From positions 3,472,001 through 3,536,000 of the forward strand of contig CBDCYF010000005.1 in NCBI GenBank assembly GCA_965224065.1: 64,000 nucleotides of DNA, written 5' to 3'. The DNA is from JAOTZA01 sp965224065. GTDB taxonomy: Bacteria > Acidobacteriota > Thermoanaerobaculia > Multivoradales > JAHEKO01. The number at the start of each line of letters is the position of its first letter. Position 1 is the first letter of the stretch. The translations under genes and the position numbers were made by a program. Shown in pieces: positions 20,184-27,728 of the stretch. The notes beneath the pieces were generated by a model. It was given only the letters and a program-made list of their open reading frames with translations. It was not told the origin of the DNA and did not search any database.

Positions 20184-20921
20184 ATGGCAAAGAAGCGAAC
20201 CCGAAAGAAGGCGACCAAGCGCAAGACCAAGCGCAAGGTCGCGAAGCGGAAGCCGGCGAAGCGCAAGGCGACCAAGCGCAAGACCAAGAGGAAGCCGGCG
20301 AAGCGTAAGGCGACGAAGCGCAAGACGAAGAAGAAGGCGACCAAGCGCAAGACCAAGAGGAAGGCCAAGCGCAAGCCCGCGAAGCGGAAGGCCAAGAGGA
20401 AGGTCAAGCGGAAGGCGAAGCGCAAAGCGAAGCGGAAGCCGGCGAAGCGTAAGGCGACGAAGCGCAAGACGAAGAAGAAGGCGACCAAGCGCAAGACCAA
20501 GAGGAAGGCCAAGCGCAAGCCCGCGAAGCGCAAAGCCAAGAGGAAGGCCAAGCGCAAGGTAAAGAGGAAGGCGAAGCGCAAAGCGAAGCGGAAGCCGGCG
20601 AAGCGCAAGGCGACCAAGCGCAAGACCAAGAGGAAGGCCAAGCGCAAGCCCGCGAAGCGCAAAGCCAAGAGGAAGGCCAAGCGCAAGGTGAAGCGGAAGG
20701 CGAAGCGCAAAGCGAAGCGGAAGCCGGCGAAGCGCAAGGCGACCAAGCGCAAGACCAAGAGGAAGGCCAAGCGTAAGCCCGCGAAGCGGAAAGCCAAGCG
20801 CAAGGCGACCAAGCGTAAGACCAAGAAGAAGGCCACCAAGCGCAAGGCCAAGCGGAGACCGGCCAAGCGCAAGGCGACCAAACGTAAGACCAAGAGGAAG
20901 GCCACCCGCCGCCGTCGGTAG
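20184..20921 (+). CDS. lysine/arginine-rich repeat protein, histone H1-like
   Basis: 245 residues built almost only of Lys, Arg, Ala, Thr, Pro and Val in 3-4-residue units (AKRK, TKRK, PAKRKA). Roughly two thirds of residues are basic. A higher-order unit of about 43 residues (129 bp) is visible, with recurring KPAKRKATKRKTKRKA and KRKAKRKVKRKAKRK blocks. This resembles bacterial H1-like tails (AlgP, Hc2), which bind DNA or RNA. A globular domain is absent. It has a GGGAGG ribosome-binding site and a strong terminator. Length probably varies by slippage or recombination. The long leucine-rich frame on the other strand is its shadow. Confidence 0.85.
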   Translation: MAKKRTRKKATKRKTKRKVAKRKPAKRKATKRKTKRKPAKRKATKRKTKKKATKRKTKRKAKRKPAKRKAKRKVKRKAKRKAKRKPAKRKATKRKTKKKATKRKTKRKAKRKPAKRKAKRKAKRKVKRKAKRKAKRKPAKRKATKRKTKRKAKRKPAKRKAKRKAKRKVKRKAKRKAKRKPAKRKATKRKTKRKAKRKPAKRKAKRKATKRKTKKKATKRKAKRRPAKRKATKRKTKRKATRRRR

Positions 20922-20951
20922 TCGGTCGGTCTGAACTCGATAAAGCGGCTG

Positions 20952-21010
20952 CGAGCCGGCCGGAGCGACGCGGAAGTCCTCCGGTCCGGCTCGTGGCCGT
21001 TTCTTTATTT
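20952..21010 (+). terminator. rho-independent terminator after the H1-like gene
   Basis: GAGCCGGCCGGAG pairs with CTCCGGTCCGGCTC (one bulged base) around a loop of about 11 nt. A T-rich tract (TTTCTTTATTT) follows shortly after. Confidence 0.75.
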
Positions 21011-21075
21011 CATCCCGCGCTGCCCCCGTGCTGTCCACACACTGCCCGGCACTGCGACATTCGGGCGAATTCGCG

Positions 21076-21081
21076 TATGCT
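21076..21081 (+). promoter_or_regulatory. -10 box, leaderless start of the TlpA-like gene
   Basis: TATGCT, 6 nt, then the ATG at 21088. This decides the start over a frame open from 21028. Confidence 0.6.
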
Positions 21082-21087
21082 TCACGG

Positions 21088-21606
21088 ATGAAGTCGGTGG
21101 AAACAGTGGCGTGTGCTCTGCTGGTGATCGTGGCGCTGACTTCGTGCGGGCGGTCTCCCGAAGCCGAGGCGGCTACGGATCTCGCCGTCCCGGATTTCCG
21201 GCTGGCCTCGCTGGACGGGCCGAAGATGGGGCCCTCGAGCTTTGCCGGCAAGATTGTGGTGTTCGATTTCTGGGCGAGCTGGTGCCTGCCCTGCCACGTG
21301 CAGGCCGACATTCTCAAGCCTCTTCATGAGGATTTCAGCGACCGGGGGGTCGAGTTTGTCGCCGTCAACGTCGGGGAAGCCGAGCGGCAGGTCCGGCAGT
21401 TTGTCGAGAAACGGCCGTTTCCCTACCCGGTCTTGATGGATCCGGCGGACGAGGTCTCGGTCCTGCTGGGAATCTACGGTCTGCCCACGGTGATGGTGCT
21501 AAACCCCCGCGGGGAAGTGGCTTTTTTGCGCACCGGTGTGTCGCCGGAGCGCGATCTGCGCGCGCTGCTCGAGACGCTGACCGCCGAGGCCGCTGCGTCG
21601 GTGTAG
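21088..21606 (+). CDS. TlpA/ResA-like thioredoxin-fold lipoprotein
   Basis: 172 residues. The lipoprotein signal ends in VIVALTSCG, so Cys19 should be acylated. A thioredoxin fold follows with FWASWCLPCHVQ (CxxC) near residue 68 and cis-Pro in YGLPTVMV. Such proteins reduce disulfides or cytochrome c apoproteins on the outer side of the inner membrane. The start is fixed by the lipobox position and TATGCT 6 nt before the ATG. Confidence 0.88.
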   Translation: MKSVETVACALLVIVALTSCGRSPEAEAATDLAVPDFRLASLDGPKMGPSSFAGKIVVFDFWASWCLPCHVQADILKPLHEDFSDRGVEFVAVNVGEAERQVRQFVEKRPFPYPVLMDPADEVSVLLGIYGLPTVMVLNPRGEVAFLRTGVSPERDLRALLETLTAEAAASV

Positions 21607-21714
21607 CCGCCACACCGGCGGCCCGCAGACCGGAGGTCCGGGAGGGTTTCGGGGATCCCCGCGCCCTGCTAGAGTCGGTCGCGCATCGAGCTGGGGCCGC
21701 TTTCCGGTTGGAGC

Positions 21715-21987
21715 TTGCTACTGTTGTCCGAGCCCGGTTTCGTCAACATCCGCAACTTTTCGGTCAAGTGCGGCAACTGCGATACCTACCAGACCCTCTC
21801 CGGCTTTGCGCGGAGGGACGAGTTCAACGTCTATACGTACGAGTGCGAGAACGAAGTCTGTGACCCCCTCGTGACGCGCACACTGGTCGAGGTCCACCGC
21901 GATATTGACGAGTTTGCTCGGCGCGACGCCGGATGGCGCGGTGGCGGCCGACATGGGGAATGGGGAAACGGAGAAGGTCCCGAGTGA
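21715..21987 (+). CDS. small four-cysteine (zinc-ribbon-like) protein
   Basis: About 90 residues. No ATG or GTG precedes the conserved-looking part, so TTG at 21715 or 21724 must start it; GGAG lies 10 nt before the latter. Two knuckles, KCGNC and ECENEVC, could bind zinc. It ends 7 nt before the GAPDH-like gene, and its tail overlaps that gene's ribosome-binding region, suggesting coupling. Family not recognised. It may be a nucleic-acid-binding or regulatory partner. Confidence 0.55.
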   Translation: MLLLSEPGFVNIRNFSVKCGNCDTYQTLSGFARRDEFNVYTYECENEVCDPLVTRTLVEVHRDIDEFARRDAGWRGGGRHGEWGNGEGPE

Positions 21988-21994
21988 GGAAAAG

Positions 21995-23056
21995 ATGAAC
22001 CGCATTATTCATGTAGTTGGAACCGGAACGATCGGAGAGCCCCTGATCGGCCTGCTGACCGATTTTCGCGAGCACATGGGGATCGACGAGATCACCTTTC
22101 ACAAGCGAACGCCCCTGGAGTCCGACCGGGCGCGGATCCAGCATCTGATGATGCGCGGGGCCAAGCTGGCCACCGACAAGGAGAGCATCGAGGCCTTCGA
22201 AGGACTGGGCCACAAGGTGAGCTTCGAGGCGCGCGAGGCCCTCGAGCGCGCGACCGTGGTGATCGACTGCACACCGGCGGGGAATGCCAACAAGGAAAAG
22301 CAGTACCTCGACCTGAGCGGTCCCAAGGGCTTTCTGGCGCAGGGCAGCGAGTTCGGTTTTGGCAAGCCCTACGCGCGTGGCGTCAACGACGAGGCGCTCG
22401 TGCCCGGTGAGGATCGTTTTGTCCAGATCGTCTCCTGCAATACTCACAACATCACGACCCTGATCAAGACACTGTGCGACGACGGTGACTCCTATTGCCT
22501 CGAACAGGGCAACTTTGTGTGTATGCGCAGAGCCAACGACGTCACGCAGCCGGACAAGTTCATTCCGGCGCCGCAGGTCGGCGGGCACCAGGACGCCGAG
22601 TTCGGAACCCACCACGCCAAGGACGCGCACCATCTCTTCGAGACCCTGGGGCAGGACTTCGACCTCTTCTCGAGTGCCGCCAAGATCAACACCCAGTACA
22701 TGCACTCGATATGGTTTCGTCTCGCCTTCAACCGCGACGTTACCCTCGAAGAGGTGGAGAAGCGGCTGCGCGATAACGTCCGTGTAGCGGTCACCAAAAA
22801 GAACCAGGCGAACATTGTCTTTAGCTTTGGCCGCGACCATGGGTACTACGGCCGGATCCTTTCGCAGACCGTGGTGGTCCTGCCGACACTGGCGATACGA
22901 AAAAGCCGCGAGCTGTACGGTTTTTGTTTTACGCCACAGGACGGCAACTCGCTGCTTTCGTCGGTAGCCGCCGCGCTCTGGTTTATCGACCCCGAGCCCG
23001 AGTCGCTGTCGCGGCGGCTCGATGCTCTGAGTCGCTGGCTCTATCAAGAGCTCTAG
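21995..23056 (+). CDS. type II (archaeal-like) glyceraldehyde-3-phosphate dehydrogenase homologue
   Basis: 353 residues. An N-terminal Rossmann loop (IIHVVGTGTIGEPLIG) and the catalytic-cysteine segment VQIVSCNTHNITTLIKTL, near residue 145, match type II GAPDH (archaeal VVSCNTT). VVIDCTPAGNANKE corresponds to the archaeal DATPGG region. Bacterial GapA would have SCTTNCLAP instead. It would oxidise glyceraldehyde 3-phosphate to 1,3-bisphosphoglycerate. GTGAGGA gives a ribosome-binding site for the ATG at 21995. Homology is fairly clear; exact substrate is inferred. Confidence 0.72.
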   Translation: MNRIIHVVGTGTIGEPLIGLLTDFREHMGIDEITFHKRTPLESDRARIQHLMMRGAKLATDKESIEAFEGLGHKVSFEAREALERATVVIDCTPAGNANKEKQYLDLSGPKGFLAQGSEFGFGKPYARGVNDEALVPGEDRFVQIVSCNTHNITTLIKTLCDDGDSYCLEQGNFVCMRRANDVTQPDKFIPAPQVGGHQDAEFGTHHAKDAHHLFETLGQDFDLFSSAAKINTQYMHSIWFRLAFNRDVTLEEVEKRLRDNVRVAVTKKNQANIVFSFGRDHGYYGRILSQTVVVLPTLAIRKSRELYGFCFTPQDGNSLLSSVAAALWFIDPEPESLSRRLDALSRWLYQEL

Positions 23057-23065
23057 CCCGCTGCC

Positions 23066-23899
23066 GTGGGGCGAGCCGTTTTTCGCTGCGATCAACTCAA
23101 GATCGAGGGCGAGTCTCGCGCCGGCGACCGGACCTGGTTCCGGGTCCATCCGCCGGGTCTGGCTTTTGACGTCGGGCGCGGTGCCCTCGAGCTGACCGGC
23201 TCGGAGCAGATCTTTCTCACCCACGGTCATCTCGACCACGCCTCGGGTCTTCCCTTCGTGCTCTCGAACCGGGCGATGCAGGGGCTCGCGACGACACGGG
23301 TGTACTGCCCGGCCGAGTGCCGGGCGGCGCTTGAGCGTTTTGTCCGGGCCGCCGAGGGGTTGGAGCGGGCGAAATACGACTACTCGATCCAAGGCCTCGA
23401 GCCCGGCGAGCGCGTAGGGGTGGGGAAGAATCTCGAGGTCGAGGCCTTTGCCGTCGACCATGGCGTTCCCGCGCTCGGATACCACCTGGTGCGTCGGGTA
23501 CAAAAACTCGAGCCCGAACATCGGGGGCGTCCCGGGGAGGAGATCGCCCGGTTGCGCCGCGCCGGGGTCGAGGTCTCGGCCGAACGGGAGGAGGTCTGGG
23601 TCTCGTATTGTGGGGACACCAGCCGTCGGGTTTTCGATCTCGAGCCGCGGCTTTTCGACGCCCATGTGCTCTTGATCGAATGCACGTTTCTCGGCGCCGT
23701 AGAGCGTGATCGGGCTACCGAGTACGGACACCTCCACTTAGACGACCTGGTGCGGCTGGCGGACCGGTTTCGGAATCGAGCCATCTTGCTCCACCATCTG
23801 ACGCGACGGTACGGCCCGGAAGAACTGCGTCGGGAGGTGGATGAGAGGTTGCCCGGTTTGGCCGACCGGATCCACTTGCTGATGCGGTCCGAGCGATGA
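23066..23899 (+). CDS. RNase Z-like metallo-beta-lactamase-fold hydrolase
   Basis: 277 residues with the signature THGHLDHASGLP near residue 52. Further metal residues lie in VDHGVPALGYH, SYCGDTS and ILLHHLTRRY. The order resembles RNase Z/ElaC-type phosphodiesterases that trim tRNA 3' ends, but it is short and other nucleotide phosphodiesterases are possible. It starts with GTG 9 nt after the GAPDH-like gene and overlaps the following methyltransferase by ATGA. Confidence 0.75.
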   Translation: MGRAVFRCDQLKIEGESRAGDRTWFRVHPPGLAFDVGRGALELTGSEQIFLTHGHLDHASGLPFVLSNRAMQGLATTRVYCPAECRAALERFVRAAEGLERAKYDYSIQGLEPGERVGVGKNLEVEAFAVDHGVPALGYHLVRRVQKLEPEHRGRPGEEIARLRRAGVEVSAEREEVWVSYCGDTSRRVFDLEPRLFDAHVLLIECTFLGAVERDRATEYGHLHLDDLVRLADRFRNRAILLHHLTRRYGPEELRREVDERLPGLADRIHLLMRSER

Positions 23900-25122
23900 C
23901 GGGTACGCCGGTCCGGGGGGGCGGAGCGGAGACCGTGGGCTCGACCCTGGCGGCGGCCGACGAGCTCGAGATTCGGATCGAGAAGCTGGTCGACGGCGGG
24001 GACGGGTTCGGACGCTACCGCGGCGCACCGATCTTTGTGCCGCGCTCGGCGCCCGGAGACCTGTTGCGCGTGCGCATCGTGGAGCGGCGGCGGCAGTACG
24101 GTCGCGCCGAGATTGTGGAGATCCTCGAGCCGGGCGCGGGGCGCCGGGCGGCACCTTGCCCCTTTTTCGAGCGTTGTGGTGGCTGCGACCTGCAGCACCT
24201 GGAGGATGGGCTCCAGACCGAGCTCAAGGTCGACGCCGCCCGGGAGACCTTGACGCGTCTGGGTGGGCTGGAGCTCCCCGACAGCCAGCGCGTGATCGTC
24301 GGAGACGCCTGGGGTTACCGGTTGCGCACCCAGCTTCAGGTGCGGCCGGGGGAGGAACGTGCCGCGATCGGCTACCACCGGCGCGGCACTCGTGAGGTCG
24401 TCGAGGTGGATCGCTGTCCGGTGCTGGTGAAAGACCTCGAGTCGCTCCTGCCGCTGCTGCCGAAGCGCCTGGGCGGGGAGACCGTAAGCCGGCTGGATCT
24501 TCTGGCGTCGTCCGAGGCGCTGTCGGCCGCGCCGCCGGTGGCCGGTCTGCCCGGAAGCGACATCGCCCTGGCCGTTGGCGATTGGGTTTACCGGTTGGAT
24601 GCGCGGGTCTTTTTCCAGGGCCACGCCGGGCTGCTCGAAGAGCTGATTTCGGCGGTCGTCGGGGAGGACCGGGGTGGAGAGGCGGTCGATCTCTACTCCG
24701 GCGCCGGCTTTTTCACCCTGCCGCTGGCGCGCCGGTACGACACCGTGGTGGCGGTGGAGGGAGACCGAGTGGCAACACGGTACGGCCGCAAGAACGCGCG
24801 GCTCAACGGAATCACCAACATCGATTTTGTGCCCACCGCGGTCGACGGCTGGATCCCTCAGTTGCGCGAGAACACCGACCGGGTGGTGGTCGATCCGCCG
24901 CGTGTCGGGCTGACCGCCAAGGTGCGCGTCAAGCTCCTCGAGCGCCGGCCCAAGCGGCTCACCTACGTCTCGTGCCACGCGGCGGCTCTGGCCCGCGACC
25001 TCAAGATGATGGGCCCGGGCTTTGTGCTCGAAGAGCTGACGTTTCTGGACCTTTTTCCACAGACCGGTCATCTGGAGATCGTCGCGCAGCTTCGCCGACG
25101 ACCTCCAAAGAAGCCGATATAA
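23896..25122 (+). CDS. rRNA (uracil-5-)-methyltransferase, RlmD/RumA family
   Basis: 408 residues. A TRAM domain (about 20-80) binds RNA. The iron-sulfur cysteines are in CPFFERCGGCDLQH near residue 88, with a further Cys in DRCPVLV. The SAM site is DLYSGAGFFTLPLA near 265, and VVVDPPRVGL carries the DPPR motif. The catalytic Cys is in YVSCHAAALARDL, where the family usually has SCNP. It methylates uridine C5 in 23S rRNA or tRNA. The stop overlaps the selW promoter. Confidence 0.87.
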   Translation: MTGTPVRGGGAETVGSTLAAADELEIRIEKLVDGGDGFGRYRGAPIFVPRSAPGDLLRVRIVERRRQYGRAEIVEILEPGAGRRAAPCPFFERCGGCDLQHLEDGLQTELKVDAARETLTRLGGLELPDSQRVIVGDAWGYRLRTQLQVRPGEERAAIGYHRRGTREVVEVDRCPVLVKDLESLLPLLPKRLGGETVSRLDLLASSEALSAAPPVAGLPGSDIALAVGDWVYRLDARVFFQGHAGLLEELISAVVGEDRGGEAVDLYSGAGFFTLPLARRYDTVVAVEGDRVATRYGRKNARLNGITNIDFVPTAVDGWIPQLRENTDRVVVDPPRVGLTAKVRVKLLERRPKRLTYVSCHAAALARDLKMMGPGFVLEELTFLDLFPQTGHLEIVAQLRRRPPKKPI

Positions 25123-25123
25123 T
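25118..25123 (+). promoter_or_regulatory. -10 box of the SelW-like gene
   Basis: Perfect TATAAT overlapping the stop codon of the methyltransferase. A leader of about 18 nt then carries AAGGGAGGG before the ATG. Confidence 0.55.
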
Positions 25124-25147
25124 CCGAGCCCGAAGGGAGGGCCCGCA

Positions 25148-25381
25148 ATGCCCGTGATGACGATCGAATACTGCGTCGTTTGAAACTACAAGCCACGAGC
25201 CGCCGGTCTGGCGGACGAGATCGAACGACGTTTTGGACAGAAAGTCGAGCTGATCAAGGGACGCGACGGCGTCTTCGAGGTCACCTACGACGGTGACCTC
25301 ATCTATTCAAAGAAGGCCACCGGCCGCTTCCCCGAGCCGGGTGAGGTAGAGGGGCAGCTCGAAGAGCAGCGCGCGAGTTAG
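25148..25381 (+). CDS. SelW-like selenoprotein (Rdx family) with in-frame UGA
   Basis: 77 residues when the TGA at 25181-25183 is read as selenocysteine: MPVMTIEYCVVUNYKPRA. The CxxU motif at residues 9-12, then NYKPRA, RFGQKVELIKGRDGVFEV and YSKKATGRFPEPGE, are the Rdx/SelW hallmarks. These are small thioredoxin-fold redox proteins. AAGGGAGGG precedes the ATG. Just after the UGA a CCGCC/GGCGG hairpin shows a GGUCU loop, as in the E. coli fdhF SECIS. The TAG stop abuts the stop of the convergent TPR gene with no gap. Confidence 0.88.
25200..25214 (+). promoter_or_regulatory. bacterial SECIS hairpin of the SelW-like gene
   Basis: CCGCC-GGTCT-GGCGG, with the loop starting 21 nt after the UGA. 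E. coli fdhF has a GGUCU loop at about 18 nt, which SelB binds. Confidence 0.75.
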
Positions 25382-27673
25382 CTAGCCAGGATTTTGGCCG
25401 AGCTCTTGCTCGGAGCGCGCGAGGTTCTCGCGCGCCTGGGCGTTGTCGGGGTCGAGCGCCAGCCCGGCGCGGTACATCGAAGCCGCCTGCGCCGGCTGGC
25501 CGGTCTGTAGCAGGATATCGCCGAGGTTGAAGTAGCCGACGGCCAGCGCCGGGTCCTCCTCGACCGCCCGCGCATACGCCTTGGCCGCATCCTCGAGGCG
25601 GCCGCCGCGCTCGAGGAGGAAGCCGAGGTTGTTGTGGGCCAGGGCCTTGCCGGGGTCTTGACGGATCGCCCTCCGGTACCATTCTTCGGCTTCGTCCAGC
25701 CGCTCCGAGCGGTCGAACAGCGCCGCCAGGCGGAAAGGCGCCTCGGCGGAGCGTGGGTGCAGTTCGGTCAGACGCCGGTACAGGTCCTCGGCATTCTCGG
25801 CTCTGCCGTCGGCCTCGAAAAGGACGCCGAGGTTGATCGCCGCGGTCTCGAAGTCGGGCTGGAGGTCGAGCGCGCGGCGGTAGAGATCTTCGGCTCGGTC
25901 GGTTTCGCCAAGCCGTTCGAGCACCGTCGCCAGGTTGGACAGTGGCTCCGGGAGCTCGGGATAGAGGTCGACTACCCGCTGGAGCTCCGTTCTCGCCTCG
26001 TCAAAGCGACCCTGGTCCGCGAGCGAGAATCCGAGGCCCGTGCGCCACTCCTGCGCGCCGGGTACGAGGCTCACGAGGCGGCGCCAGTGCGTCTCGGCGC
26101 GCTTCGCCTCGCCGCGCGCCGCGAGCAGCCGCGCGTAGCGTGCGGTCAGCATCGGGTCGCCCGGCCCGTTGCCGACGGCCCGCCGGTAGAGCTCGTCAGT
26201 GGTGGCGCGGTCGGCCACCGATCCGGCGCGCAATCGCCGTCGTTCGAGGGCGAGACGATTCAAGCGCGCGGTGTGTCCCAGTTGAGCGGTGAACGGGGGC
26301 CGGCGCATCATGCGCAAAATGTCATGGTGCATCCGCCAAGCGTCCTCGGGCGAGAAGGCCAGACGCTGTGCCACGCGCTGCGCGGTCGGCACGGCGCCCG
26401 TCCGGCCTGACAGGTGTCCTTTGGCCGCTTCGAGAAACGCCCGCGCCAGCCGGTAGTTGCCCAGATAGTTGAAATGGACGTGCTCGTAAAAGAGCTCCCG
26501 GCCAAGCGGCCGCCCACCGGCCTCGGGGCTCTGCTCGAGCAGGGTGTCCGCGGCGAGCAGCGTCGCCCCCTCATGGGTCGCGACTTCGCGGATGATGCGG
26601 TTGACCTCCGAGTCGGCCCGAAACCGCAGCGTGTCGAGGTCGCGGGCGAGAACGAGCTCTTCCCGAGCGCGTGGATCGCCGGTAGCCAGCAAGGTAGTGC
26701 CGAGTAAAAAGCGGGTTTCGGCCGAGTCGGGTCGCGCCGCCGCCTCTTGCTCTAGAGGGCCGACGGCCGCGGCCGCCTCGCCGCGGCGCAGCCGCTCAAT
26801 GGTGCGGTTGTAGAGCTTGTCCCGCCGCCCGAGCTCGTCCTCCCCGAGGCCGGACGAACCGCTGCTGCTAAAAGGCGGGCTGTCCTTCAAGTTGGTGGCG
26901 ACGGTCGAGAGCACCACCCCGGCTCCGGCATCGTGCGCCCGTCGGACGATCTCCCTCAGGTTGCGCTCCAGGTGCTCGTAGGCCGCGCTGAGACGCGGGT
27001 CGTCGGCCGCGACCTGGTGCTCGGCGAACATCTCCATTCCCCGCCAGCTCACCGGTCGCCGTCCGGACCGCCCGAAGCGCCGCAGGGCCGCCTCGAGGAG
27101 TTGCGCCAACCTCAGCTTCTTGAGGCGCGAGTGGAGACGGACGAAGGTGTTGTTGGGGGAGAAGCGGCCAAAGATGCTCCCCGGCCCATAGGGTCCCACC
27201 ACTTCGTTGTTCCCCAGATAGACCAGAAACAGATCGGGCTCGCGCGCAGCGCACTCGCGGGCGATCTCGGCGACGACATGCGAGTTGATGGCCGCCATGG
27301 CGGCGTTGATCACCACGTAGTCGGTCGAGGGGTCGGTCTCTTCCAGCAAGACTTCGAGGATCTCGGCAACCCCAAAGGCCGGCTCGGGCGTGCCCATGGC
27401 GGCCGAGCCGCCCAAGACGAAGATCCGGTACTCGCCATCCTTCTTCTCGCGCTCCAGTCGCTCCACGACCGGCGTCCGAGCCAACAGTGGGCCGAAGAAG
27501 CGGTAGCCGTAGCGTGGGTTGGTGGTCTCCGCGCCCTCTATCGGCACAAAAAAGCGGGTGTCATAACCGTAGCCGATCGCCCGCAGCGCCCCTTCGGCCA
27601 CGAGAACAAACACGATCGGACCGAGTACGAGAGCGAGCAGGCGAAAGAGACGGAGGCGGGCGCGGGGCGTCAT
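25382..27673 (-). CDS. membrane-anchored SGNH-like protein with C-terminal TPR repeats
   Basis: 763 residues. One N-terminal membrane helix (LALVLGPIVFVLVAEGAL) is followed by a region like GDSL/SGNH hydrolases (IFVLGGSAAMGTP, YLGNNEVVGP, FYEHVHFNYLGNYRLA) to about residue 430. Around 7-8 tetratricopeptide repeats follow (PELPEPLSNLATVLERLGE, DFETAAINLGVLFEADGR and so on). I infer an envelope protein; the substrate is unknown. The ATG at 27673 is preferred because TAGGCT lies 10 nt upstream. Divergent from the SSP411-like gene. Confidence 0.75.
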   Translation of the reverse strand: MTPRARLRLFRLLALVLGPIVFVLVAEGALRAIGYGYDTRFFVPIEGAETTNPRYGYRFFGPLLARTPVVERLEREKKDGEYRIFVLGGSAAMGTPEPAFGVAEILEVLLEETDPSTDYVVINAAMAAINSHVVAEIARECAAREPDLFLVYLGNNEVVGPYGPGSIFGRFSPNNTFVRLHSRLKKLRLAQLLEAALRRFGRSGRRPVSWRGMEMFAEHQVAADDPRLSAAYEHLERNLREIVRRAHDAGAGVVLSTVATNLKDSPPFSSSGSSGLGEDELGRRDKLYNRTIERLRRGEAAAAVGPLEQEAAARPDSAETRFLLGTTLLATGDPRAREELVLARDLDTLRFRADSEVNRIIREVATHEGATLLAADTLLEQSPEAGGRPLGRELFYEHVHFNYLGNYRLARAFLEAAKGHLSGRTGAVPTAQRVAQRLAFSPEDAWRMHHDILRMMRRPPFTAQLGHTARLNRLALERRRLRAGSVADRATTDELYRRAVGNGPGDPMLTARYARLLAARGEAKRAETHWRRLVSLVPGAQEWRTGLGFSLADQGRFDEARTELQRVVDLYPELPEPLSNLATVLERLGETDRAEDLYRRALDLQPDFETAAINLGVLFEADGRAENAEDLYRRLTELHPRSAEAPFRLAALFDRSERLDEAEEWYRRAIRQDPGKALAHNNLGFLLERGGRLEDAAKAYARAVEEDPALAVGYFNLGDILLQTGQPAQAASMYRAGLALDPDNAQARENLARSEQELGQNPG

Positions 27674-27683
27674 GGCGGTTGCG

Positions 27684-27689
27684 AGCCTA
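27684..27689 (-). promoter_or_regulatory. -10 box of the TPR gene
   Basis: TAGGCT on the minus strand, 10 nt before the ATG at 27673. Confidence 0.4.
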
Positions 27690-27716
27690 ACCCGTCTCGC
27701 CCCCCGTGGGGCTCTG

Positions 27717-27722
27717 TACAAT
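27717..27722 (+). promoter_or_regulatory. -10 box, leaderless start of the SSP411-like gene
   Basis: TACAAT, spacer CGCGCC, then the GTG at 27729. The spacer is identical to that of dinB. Confidence 0.62.
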
Positions 27723-27728
27723 CGCGCC

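Noticed and set aside
19731..21317. A 528-residue leucine-rich frame on the minus strand.
   Set aside because: It is the complement of the lysine/arginine repeat gene. The regular LALGL pattern mirrors AAG/CGC codons, and the plus strand has the ribosome-binding site and terminator.
25148..25381. A pseudogene or sequencing error at the TGA of the SelW-like gene.
   Set aside because: The UGA falls exactly at the Sec/Cys position of the family, the rest of the frame is intact and a SECIS-like hairpin follows.
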